Shown here: piece after piece, positions 51,380-62,082 of the stretch
Numbering within the stretch: the stretch's first letter is position 1
Layout: each line of letters starts with the position of its first letter
Origin: Trifolium pratense
Taxonomy: Eukaryota > Streptophyta > Magnoliopsida > Fabales > Fabaceae
Assembly: GCF_020283565.1 (NCBI RefSeq)
Contig: NC_060060.1
Span: 32,426,001 to 32,490,000, forward strand
DNA: 64,000 nt
Direction of reading: 5' to 3'
Position numbers and translations under genes: made by a program
Notes under the pieces: model-generated
Databases searched by the model: none
Told to the model about the DNA's origin: nothing
The model's input: only the letters and a program-made list of their open reading frames with translations

Positions 51380-52110
51380 TGAAGGTAACCACAAATAGTG
51401 TAGTTCGTGCACCTTCAGAATTCTCGATGACTTTTGAATTCTGAAATGATATAAATTAAGTCAGCATAAATCCCATCAATTAAAAAACAGCAACACATAC
51501 TAACAAATTCAAAGCATTAACGATTTACGAACCTTTCCTTCGATAACAGATACACATGAATTAGTTCCTTCGATAAATCGGCTGGCTCCTGGTCAGGCGG
51601 CATGTCGTGGTACAAGTGTATGGATGAAAAAGCTTATGTTTGAGAGGGAGCATACCCTTAAAAAATGGATGGATTCACACTTGAGGGGGAGATTGTTTAT
51701 ATTTCAAGTGTGAGTTGAGTCCCACGTTGAATGAAAAAGTAGATTTGAACATTTTATAAGAAGAGGAACCACATACCTAATGTCTTAAGTTTTAGGTTAA
51801 AATGTGGTGTCAAACTGATTAATGTGATGATCGGCAGACTCTCTCATGACCCAGCACAATCTATAAACTAGTCATATCAAACAATTGTTCACATAGGAGT
51901 ATTTCATTAAGGCCCTCCATGCGATAAAACTTGTATAAGAATAGAAACTAAGCCAACATTGATAAAATAGCCGAAAACAAGCAAACACCAGACACTGAGA
52001 AGGAAAAACATAGAAGAGTTAAGAGATGTTACCGAACGATAGGCAGAGATGGAAGCAGAGGCAACATCTCGGCGGCGGAAAGAGCGGAGAAAGGTGGTGG
52101 CAGCAGCCAT
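51380..52110 (-). pseudogene. Truncated duplicate of mtHSP70 (5' part)
   Basis: Exon 1 is intact at 52033-52110: [20 protein letters not shown], 78 nt, with the same GT donor. Exon 2 is missing. Part of exon 3 (NSCVSVIEGK) lies near 51533-51570, and the beginning of exon 4 (ARTTLFVV-like) near 51380-51440, with the intron between them conserved. A foreign block with LTR features separates exon 1 from exon 3. No chaperone can be made from it, but a presequence reading frame of 67 aa remains open. Confidence 0.85.
51665..51830 (+). mobile_element. Retrotransposon 3' fragment (polypurine tract and LTR start)
   Basis: ACACTTGAGGGGGAGAT is followed by TGTTTATATTTCAAGTGTG, the layout of a polypurine tract and an LTR starting TG. 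It continues GAGTCCCACGTTGAAT and AAGAAGAGGAACCACA. Lies within the HSP70 pseudogene. No matching second LTR was found. Confidence 0.45.
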
Positions 52111-52256
52111 TGGGCAGAAGAGAATGTATATTGGCAGCAGAGGGGTTTTGTATACTTTCAGGGTTTAGTTTTAACTTTTTAGACAAGTTAAAAAATAGAA
52201 AGGGGTTTATATTTATATGTCACATCATCAAAAATAAATTAAGTTACTATTTTTTA

Positions 52257-53201
52257 GGGGGTGTATTGAATTAAGATTTCAAAAGACTATTTTGACAAAA
52301 AAAAATCTTGAGAATTTTAAAAGACTTTGTGAGATTTTATTGATTTTGTGAGACTTTTTTAAAAGACTTTTTACAATCAAGATTTTAACGCAAGAAATTG
52401 TGAGATTTATAACACAGACTCTTGAGATTTCTAGATACTTTATAAATTTTTAAGATTTTAATGACTCAATAAATTTGATACAAATTTATTCTAAATAATG
52501 AATCAATCAATAATTAATAATCAATGAAAATAAATCATTTCTTAAAAAAAATCAATGAATCAAACAAAATAAAGGGGAAAAAAAAACTATGAATGAAGAA
52601 ATTGCAATTCTTAAGATAAAATCAACTAATCAATATACTATGAAAAAAGAAAAATAAACGAAGACTTTTCTTTTTAGAGAAATTTGTATTGAATTATTGT
52701 TTTGGTTGCTAGCAAATTATGTTACAGAAATTTTCCTGTGGCATAGATTGAAACGAAACACATATAGTTTGCTTTTGTATGGATGTATATGATAGTCATT
52801 CAAGAAGAAGATGGTGTAAAAGAAAGAACGTGAACTCCAATCTTGCTGACAGGAAAAAAAAAAGTTTATAGAAGAAAAGAAAAGTCTTGAGGGTTTGAGT
52901 GAGATTGTTGGATGACAAAAGTATTTATATTTTCAACCAAAAAGTCTCTCAAAATCCATTTCACAAAAGAATCTATCAAAACCGGTATATTTTTGAATAC
53001 CTAGAGACATTTTTAAAGTCACAACGAATTTCAATTGAATACCTACTGATTTTGTTGCATTAAAAAAAATCTTAATTGTCTTAATTGAATACCACAAGAT
53101 TTGTTTATATTTTATAAAAGTCTTGATTGAATACCACAAAATATTGTTTCCACAAAAAAATCTTTTAAAATCCTTTAAAATCTTACTCCAATGCATCGCC
53201 T
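52257..53201. mobile_element. PIF/Harbinger-like element, 945 bp, non-autonomous
   Basis: Ends GGGGGTGTATTGAATTAAGA and, in reverse, AGGCGATGCATTGGAGTAAG, followed on both sides by ATTTYAAA. A 3-bp TTA flanks it (52254-52256, 53202-53204), the Harbinger target size. The interior is rich in AAAAGACTTT and TTGAATACC repeats and has no transposase. Confidence 0.65.
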
Positions 53202-53636
53202 TTAGTACAAAAATTTAATGAACGAACTACAGTGTAATTTTAAAATTAGGGACCAATTTTATGAGTGAGTGAAAACTTGAGGATTAAAATTGTAATTAAG
53301 TCTTATATTCCATGTAAAATAAATTTTGTCAAAAATATAAATAAATAAAAAAGATTTTTGTTTTGTGACTTATTGGTTGAGCTGACAAAATGGTTCAACT
53401 CACCCTACCTCCTCGTAATTAACCCTTCTAAAGAGGAACGGATTGCCCCGTTAATTTTTAAAATAAAAATATTAATTAAAAATATTCACAAAAATATTTA
53501 TTATTTAAAAATATACAATGTTTCAATTTTCAAGCCACCATTAATTATAAAAACAAATTAATTATAAAAAAAAAAAAACTTAGCATTTTTGTAATTAACT
53601 AGCTAAGTAGCACACTGTTTCAATTTTCAAGCCACC

Positions 53637-53724
53637 ATTAACTCTAATTTTCAATAGATGTCATAATTTGAAGCAACTGGATATCATACTTTTCAATATG
53701 ATATCTATTGAAAATAGAGTTAAT
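53637..53724. repeat. 88-bp hairpin repeat
   Basis: ATTAACTCTAATTTTCAATA and its near-perfect complement face each other around a 35-bp loop. The 26-bp phrase ahead of it (TTTCAATTTTCAAGCCACC) is also at 53519-53545, so the locus carries a local direct duplication as well. Confidence 0.6.
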
Positions 53725-54137
53725 TGCATCTTAGTTTCATAATTTTGTTAACACTAAAGTTCAAGGATTAATCTTTTGAAAAGAGCAGGAAAATTGTAAT
53801 CATATTCATTTCCTAACCATGTAAAGAAAAATACACTGTACAAGTTTATGTGATCACACACCCTGTCTCCCAAGAAGGGGGGGAAAATGAAAGAATAAGC
53901 AAAAATCTTTTGCTTGATCACAATCTCTCATTTCATCAGCCAGAAATATGTGCTTCATGAGGATTCCATTTGTGCTTCTTTTGATTCTTTTATTGACAAC
54001 TAAATGTCAGTTTTACAAGTTTCTTCTGTGTGAGCCATTGAAGAAAACCATCTGATAAGATAGTTTTTGCTTGTGAGTGAGTGTTACATTCTTATAAACA
54101 GAAGAAGTGTGTAAATGAAACCGACACTCTAACACCA

Positions 54138-57100
54138 TTAAATCCGAAGGTAACCCCCTCTCGCCGCATCATCTATTCTTAACGGTTTCCTGAGCAACGA
54201 CTTCTTGTTCAGTGACCAGCTTTTTCCAAGAGTTCTCTTTTCTCGCCAACCAGTAACTATCCGTCTATAAAGAGCTGGGAAAAGGAAACAGAGTAGTACA
54301 AAAACAAGCATAGCGACACAGAGTAACATAACATTGCGAAAACCATCCTTTATCTCTGGTGAATTTTGACCTGTCCATGGAACTCCTCCAACATTCATGC
54401 CAAACACTGCAATCAGAGTCCAAAAATCAAAACCATAAAGCTTTGCAATGCCTATAGATGTGAATTATAAAAGATCGCAAATAAGCAGATTTCTAACCTC
54501 CTGTTATGATGGACAAAGGGAGGAATATTATTGAAAGGAACGAAAGATAATACAGTTTACGGTTTATTTGCTCCGACTGCCAACTGTCAAGACTAGCCTG
54601 TATTGCTGTGACACGATTAACTATAAACCCTACATTCTCCTTTAGCCTCCTCAACCTTCCAATTAGTTCTTCAAGGGAGTTAATGTCTTCGCTCGCAAAC
54701 CATCTTTTCGAAGAGGATTTTTCTTTGACACGAAGATACACTTGTTCTCCATGGGCAATCACCTGAATTAAAAATTTAGGATTAAGGTAATGCAAGACGA
54801 AAAGGAAGCTCGGTCCATACAATCTAATTTGATAAATACCAGAACAAAAATAATGGAAACAGCAACACCATCTTTGTTCATTTTTCCATCTAACAATACA
54901 AAGAACCACTTTTTAGTGGCAGTTTTATGTATAACCTCACTAAACTGTCAGAACGGTGACAAAAGGAACTCATGCATGCATAACAAAACGCATAAATATC
55001 CTTTTATATACCCTATCTCCCAGATTAATATTTTATGAATCCAAAATATACTGTTATTGAATCTTGATGACAATGATTATATTATGATGATGGGGATGGG
55101 ACCCACAAGGCGTCAGTCCTTATGCTTGATTGCAAAACTATAACATCTCTCTTCATGATTCATTGAAATAATGACTAATCCTTCTAGAAGCTTTCAGTTT
55201 ATCCTCTCAACTCTCGGGGTTTATTTATAAAAATAAATCAAAATGAATGTATAAAATGAGTGAAGTATATCACCTGCAGGAGCCGCTGCAAATTAATATG
55301 TAATTTAGGGAATCTTCTATCATCTAGCATTTGTTTCTTCAAATCATAACCACCTACAATAAAGCAAATTCTGTTTCCTTAATTCCATTCTTCAAATATT
55401 GTACATCAAGGATGTAATTTAGAAGCAACTTGAACCAAATGTTCAAATATTGTGTTGGAAAAAGAAATTTCAGATTTTACATATGAGAAATTATTCCTTG
55501 ACATCAAAATTTTGATGTCAAATATAATCCTCCGGTTTTCGGATGTATTTTTGACGTGTGTAAGTTGTAGAAGATAAAAGACAAGACAAAGATATAGATA
55601 TAAATACATACAGTGTCTGTATTTTGATGGTCCAATAACACAACCGAATCGACTGATGCATAAAACCCACCCAGATAAACAAAAAAGCTTGCTATTAAAT
55701 GCCATGTAAACATTCAAATTATCTTATACATACACTAGCCATACCAGGAATTTTTCCCCTTGTTTTGCCTTTTGGTGCCATGTGGACATTCTAATTATTT
55801 TATAAACTAGCCATACTAGGAGTTCTTCCCCTAGTTTTGGCTTTTAGCCAGGGAAGATGGTGTAAATAGTTAACAATAACAATTATATATCCATCCAAAC
55901 AGTCTTTCTGTAAAATATTATGCTCTATAAGCCATTCCACGTAGAATTAGTGGTAAGAACATTTAAAGGCGCAAATGTTTTACCACCGCCCTGCACACAT
56001 CCGAGGACCCCAAAAACTACAGAAAGACAAAAGGCAATACAAGGATGCAAGCTCAAGGCTATATTTTGGACAAAAGGTTCTGTCAATTTTCAGCAAAAGT
56101 CAAAATCAAAATACATTATCATGAAATCCATTATGTCTAAATTTGCATGGATAAGTACAGGTTTTCATGAAATCCATTATCATATAGTCATTATCTATTA
56201 TGTCTAAATATTAAGATGTGGAAAAAGGAAATAAGTCCTACAGACTTTACTTGAAATTAGAGGAACCGCTGTTCTCATTGCAAAAATATTTTTTTCATCT
56301 GAAATAAATGCTTTCATTACCAATCCCTTAAATTTCACTAATCTGCCCTTATTTTACATTTTAACATAACATAGTAAATAACAACTTCCAATATTTAGAC
56401 ATATTTTAAATATAAAGATAAAAACTTCCAATGACATCAATTTTTTAAATAACAATAGTTTTCCGTATACGTTGAAATTAGATTTTGCATCTAAACTGTT
56501 GTGTAAGCATGCGAGGACTTCTGTGTAAGAAAATAACTAAAAACTTATTTTAATTGAGAGAAGCTCCTAAAAGCCGGAAGCTAATCTAAACAGGGTCTTG
56601 GTACTAGTTATTACATTCAATCAAGCAAAGTAATTATCACAAATTTCAAATGCCATCCGTCTGACAATTTCAATACTCCTACAGCCGAAAGAAAACAAAA
56701 TGCGTCTAAATTCACATTACAATTCCTTTTAAGTCAGGTAATAGAAACTAAGCTAAACTTCCAGCAATTAAGAACAGCTTGAATTTGTAAGATTTGAAGC
56801 ATGAAGAGAATAAAAGCTGAGAATGATTATATCCTAGAAGCCATTTAACTAGGAATGGTACAAGCATATAAAATGTTAATGTCATTATTAGAGAATAGGA
56901 ATGCTTGGGAGGGTTGAAAGAGCGTATAATGGGAATTACCTTTATCCAGATCAAGCTCCACAGAGTCCAACTCCATCTCAAGCTTTGTCACAAGATCTTG
57001 AAGCTGATCTACATGTGTGTCAATTATATGAACAACAAGTTCTGAGACAGATCTAGGAACAGGATTGTCAGCTTCCTCAGAATGATTCATAGTCAATAAG

Positions 57101-57723
57101 AATTCAAGAACATGCTCCTTAATCACTGTCCCACTTCCTTCTTTCTGCTGACCACTAAATCGAGAGGAGCTTTCAACTCTAGGAATTTCTGAAAGTAATG
57201 ATTCACCCATGCGTGAGAAACCTAGCCGAGGAACACGTCCCAATGACACGGTAATCACCGAATTCTCTGTAACTCTAGCAGCAAGTCTAAATGTAAAATC
57301 ACTAGAAGGAGGGCCAGGCGAATTAACCCGAAACACAAGTGCACCATCAACATGTGCACAAAAGGGTCCATTGCTAACAAGTGAAAGAATATCTTGGAGT
57401 TTCAAAGGTGGACATAAAACATCAATCAAATCCTGTGCAGATTGCGCCAACTTTTGATTCCCTTTTGGAAGTTCCACATGGTACCAAGAAAACTCATTCG
57501 CTCGTCCTTCCACCGCATCCAATTCCTTTTCTTCTTTTTGATAAAGGTCAGCCAGATCCCATTCCTTATTATAAAAATTCCCCAAACCATCAAATATATA
57601 AGCTCTCTTCTTCACCAAACCAAAAGGATGAGAAGGATAATATCTATGCTCATCCACAGGACTTCCAATATCCATTTCCTCAGCTCCCCCATTCTCCATT
57701 ACTCTATGCCTAGCTAGTTCCAT
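54138..57723 (-). CDS. CorA-like magnesium transporter
   Basis: Four exons, 56940-57723, 55274-55353, 54498-54762 and 54138-54406, total 1398 nt, 465 aa. The long soluble N-terminal part is followed by a helical region (DTHVDQLQDLVTKLEMELDS and RRLKENVGFIVNRVTAIQASL). Two membrane segments lie near the C-terminus, KLYYLSFLSIIFLPLSII and NVMLLCVAMLVFVLLCFLF. The CorA signature GMN lies at about 379-381, right after the first, in VFGMNVGG. The plant group recalled (At2g42950, At1g29820) is annotated as CorA-like; ion choice and membrane are not shown by sequence. The start is ATG at 57721-57723; the upstream in-frame GTG codons are not starts. A donor-like CAAG/GTAATG near 58095 and an acceptor near 57765 suggest a 5' UTR intron. 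Confidence 0.92.
55698..55850. repeat. About 75-bp unit duplicated in tandem, in CorA intron 1
   Basis: GCCATGTRRACATTC, AATTAT, ACTAGCCATACYAGGA and TTTCCCCTNGTTTTG occur twice in order, near 55698 and 55778. Confidence 0.7.
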
Positions 57724-58480
57724 AACTACCACAAACTACCCCCAAAACAAATCTTCTAACACTAATTACACAAAATATTATAAAACAAACAACTTGATCC
57801 AGAAACTCCAACTTCAATATTCAAATCCCCAATCTCACATGCATTATAATCTCAATTTATGAAATTGATCCAAAATAACTAAAAGTATTGAAAACCCAGA
57901 AAGGTAATCAAATGACCCAATACACAACTTGACAAAAATCTTGTAAAAAACCTCACTTTACACAATATGAATCAAACCCTGAATCAAAATTGCAATAAAT
58001 TCTTCTTAGCCCAGAGTAAATTAACAGTATAATCATAAAATTAAACATTAATTTTACTCAATTTAAAAAAAAAAATAGAAATGGAAATGCATTACCTTGT
58101 TGAATTGAATTACTGAGAAATTGAATCTGGATAGAGCAAAACGTGACAAAATCAAAGGGAAGAGAAAGAGAAAGAGAATATATTGAAAATGAAGTAGTTT
58201 GTGAGGTTGGTTCTACGAAACTTCCAATTGGGATTTAAATATCTAATAAAACCTAAAATTTCAATCTATCTATCTATCTATTTTCGCTAAGATACAGCAA
58301 CTCTGAGTTATAAATTTGTTGTCTTTAAACTGAAAATTGTTGCCGGAAATTTAGTGCATTTATTCAAACTTAAAACTATAATTAATTAATTAATTAATTA
58401 AACGCGTTAAGTTGTTAATATTTTGCCATATATGTAAAAACTTTAGATTGCTTTATATAAAAAAAAACAACTTAAAAATC
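57724..58480. other. CorA 5' region and spacer
   Basis: Probable 5' UTR, UTR intron and promoter of the CorA gene, with an (ATCT)n run at 58266-58281 and an (AATT)n run at 58381-58402. Confidence 0.4.
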
Positions 58481-58665
58481 GAGTTGGGATCCTCTGCATT
58501 TTCTATTGTTTCCATTGCTTTCATTATCAAAGTTTTTAAATATTTTTTGGATGTATAAATGATATTTGGACCCATTTAATGTCACACTTTTACATTTATA
58601 TTCTCAAAACTATATATAATAATGGAGGAAATGAAAATAATTGGAAATGGAGAGGATCCTAACTC
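58481..58665. mobile_element. Mutator-type MITE, 185 bp
   Basis: Ends GAGTTGGGATCCTCTGCAT and, in reverse, GAGTTAGGATCCTCTCCAT, with about 45-bp arms. A perfect 9-bp direct repeat TTAAAAATC flanks it (58472-58480, 58666-58674). A related right half without its left half is at 59437-59515. Confidence 0.8.
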
Positions 58666-60512
58666 TTAAAAATCTATCCAAAAAAAGAAAAAAAATCTTA
58701 GATTTACATTTTTTTGGTCAAAAAAAATCTTAAATTTACATTTTTATTATCTTCGAAAATGGTTATTTTTCTTTTAAAAGTTAGTTTTTTTTATGAACAA
58801 TTACTATAATGAACTTCTATTTTCATTTTAGAGAATGGTTATATTGACTCCAAGAGTAATTTTAAAAAGTTATTTTACATCCCCATCCTTGATTTTGTTT
58901 AAATCTAATGGACTAAAATTAATTCTCATTAATAATGATAGACTTCATATTCCCCAATTATTTCTCATCACATTTATGATTTTTTTTTTTTGACAGTTTT
59001 ATAGTTTCCCTTTATTATACTCAATATTCATTCTTTTCTTAATTATATTTTTTATACCACAATTAATAATTGTTAAAATAAGAAAAGAATAAGCAATATC
59101 CACATATTCTTTCGAATCTCATGTGCATTGTGCAAGAATGATTTCTTAACCATGAAAGCAAAAAGAATGTATGAAGTGACAATATTACATCTCTCTATAA
59201 ATAACAAGTTGAATTTGTTGATTTTTTTAACCGATTGAATTTGTTGATGATTTTATATAGGGACATGTAAACATTATCAAGAATGTCAAGTGTGATTCAT
59301 TAAGATTAATTGTAATCTTATATATGATAAACCTAACCCTAAAAAAGAATATGTCAAGAACCTTTCTCTTCTACTTCCTGACGATTTTGAGGGAACCTTT
59401 CTCTTCTACTTCCTGATAAAAATAAAAGTTACCAATTTTACATTTATATTTTTAAAATTATATAATAATGGAGGAAATGAAAATAATTGGAAATGGAAAG
59501 AATCCTAACTGAAAAATAATGGCATGAATTGAAAACCGCATAAATAGAGTATATAGAGAATGAATTGGAAATGACTAGTATCACAATTTCAGTTGTCAAA
59601 AAAACTAGTATTCACATTTCCACACGGGTAAAAATGCGACGAAAAGAATTAACATTTTAATATTTTAAATTAATAAATATAAAATAAAAAATTGATAAAA
59701 TTATAACGTCCATAAATCAACATGCTCAAATAAGTCACACAACTTTTTTTTGTCTTTTGACTATATGTAATAAATGAATCTATATTATAATTTAAAATGT
59801 GTATAATAAAATTTATGATTAAGAAAAATACATGAAACTTTAATTTAAGATAAAACCAAAGATTTTCAGGAAAATTGTACACAAGTTTCACCTTTAAAAA
59901 AAACAACTATGCACGTTTGTAAATTTTATGCTCAAATAAAAAAAGGTATTTTCTTTAAACGAATAAAAAAGTATAGTTAACATGTGCTCTCATTTTAACT
60001 ATAAATAAATTTTTATTTTTTAGATTAATTAAATAAGTAATGTATTTGGTCTATATACGACCATATACATTAATTATTCAATGTATTTAAAATTTAAAAA
60101 TTTGTTTATAATTAATATAGGATGAAATATATAATGTTAAAAATGTTGAATGCACAAAATTCCAATAAAATGTTCAAAATTAAGTAAAATTTAAACAAAA
60201 ATAAAAATAGAAAAAGTGGAGTTTCCATCTTGTCAAAATAAAATAAAACAATAAATGGGATAATTCAGGAAAGAAAAAAAAAAGATAAAGTAAAGATAAA
60301 GAAGATTAAAAGACATGGATAGTTCTATTCTATCTCTGTCTCTGTATCGTGAGATCCACAATGAATGACCCATGTGTACAGCAGCAACAACATTAACATA
60401 TCAGTGTTTGAAATAACAATGAAAAATTATAGGATTCAGTGAGCTTCCATTTTCAGTTCCACATTATACCATTTTAGAATACTGTATGGGTTTGGAACCA
60501 AACTACATCACC
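58666..60512. other. Intergenic, AT-rich
   Basis: Holds a MITE right-half at 59437-59515 and a tandem AACCTTTCTCTTCTACTTCC duplication at 59360-59418. Otherwise no structure or gene recognised. Confidence 0.4.
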
Positions 60513-62082
60513 AACCTGTGATAGCGATTGAACTTGACTTTTGTTTATAGTCATTGCTACACAAAGAGTCAACGAGAACTGTCTACGCCTAAATTTAAAT
60601 GGTAGTCCGGAATCGCTAGGAACCAAATTCATCCTTGGCACAAATATCTTGTCTCCTGCATTTTTTTTCTGTAATTACCGTTCCACCAATAAAGTTCTTC
60701 CCCAAATCAGTTACGGTTAGCCTAGTGCCATTACACAAACCAGCTGCTTGATCAATGTTCCTCATAAGCATGACATGACAACTGACTTTTAGTTTTAACC
60801 TGTGATTAGGAATTCCTGAACACTTAACGTCATTCAAAAATTCCGGAGTAAACCAGTCAGGCTGGATTTCTGAGTTTGAATCTGACTGACAAGCACTAGC
60901 AAGTAGCAATGACATATTGACCATTTTCATCGGGACCAGTTTCACCATTACCAATAGAAAGTATCCAATCTGCAAAGTTTTAAATTTCTTCTTCCTCAAA
61001 TTGAATTGTGGATGAGCCTAACCTCATATTTTTGGCAAGCCTTAGAACACGACAATAACTCCAAAGGTTGGATGAATTAACTACCGAGCTTATAATTGTC
61101 TTGCCTACTTCCCTTTCTGACAACAGGTAAAATCTGTCTGAAATCAGCTCCCACCACAATTGTCATTCCACCAAACGGTTTAGTTTTGGCCTCTGGATTA
61201 ACATAAGACATTACATCGCGCGTTCGCGCATTGTCTTATCAAATGCATCAAAACAAAACCTATGCATCATCGGTGCTTCATCCCATATGATAAGTTTAGT
61301 TTTTCCAAGAAGTTCAGCCCTTACACTCTTTGATTTAATATCACATATAGACTCTTCAGTTAACAAAATTGGGATAGCGAAAGTAGAATGAGCTGTTCGT
61401 CCGCCTGACAACAACAACGCTGCAATACCACTTGAAGCCGCATTAAGAACAATTTCGCTATGATCTAAGGGCTGCAGAGAAGGTATTCCACAAAAATGTT
61501 TTACCAGTGCCCCCATAACCATATAAAAAATATAAACCACCATCACCAGTCGAAACTGAATCAATAATCCCATTATAAACAGACCTCTGTTCCCGAGTTA
61601 GCTTCTGCAACATTGATTCATGTAATTTGGTCATTTCCTGTTTATCATAGTTTAATTGATCCAAAATTAACCTGTTGCTGGAGTTGATTGCTTTCAATAT
61701 GTCAGGATACGACATTGATTTAAATTTTTTGAGACTCTTCCCATTCGAGCGAAGCAACTTTTCAACTTCAATCAAACATAAAGTCTTCAGATCATCATCG
61801 CTGATGCGAAAATCTGTAAATAAGTAACTCAAATACTGAGAACGGAAAAGAATGATTATTAATTACTGATAAAGTACATACTTTGATTGTTCAGTTGTTT
61901 TCTTTTTTCAAATAGAATTCCATCAGTCAATAATATCCATGTAGCTTTCCAAACAAATTGGGTTCATAATTAATAAAGAGGCAAATATACTTCTTAACTG
62001 ATGCCCAGAACCCAACTCACCTATTTCAGTAATTGCATCAATAAACTCTCTATCATCATCTAGTAAATCCAGGGCACCACAT
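60513..62082 (-). pseudogene. Helitron/PIF1-type helicase, decayed and 5' interrupted
   Basis: Read 5' to 3' on the minus strand: LLDDDREFIDAI near 62060, LTREQRSVYNGIIDSV, Walker A LYGYGGTGKTFLW near 61500, SSGIAALLLSGGRTAHS, Walker B KLIIWDEAPM near 61270, GGMTIVVGADFRQILPV near 61140, LAKNMRL near 61020, SGIPNHRLKLKV, MLMRNIDQAAGLCNGTRL near 60730 and MTINKSQVQSLS near 60520. The order is that of Helitron helicases. At least three frame changes and several stops break it. It begins exactly where an LTR-like sequence starts (62083), and homology ends just before the final conserved block, so both ends are lost. Confidence 0.8.

Noticed and set aside
57209..57717. Several plus-strand frames
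   Set aside because: Antisense shadows of CorA exon 1.
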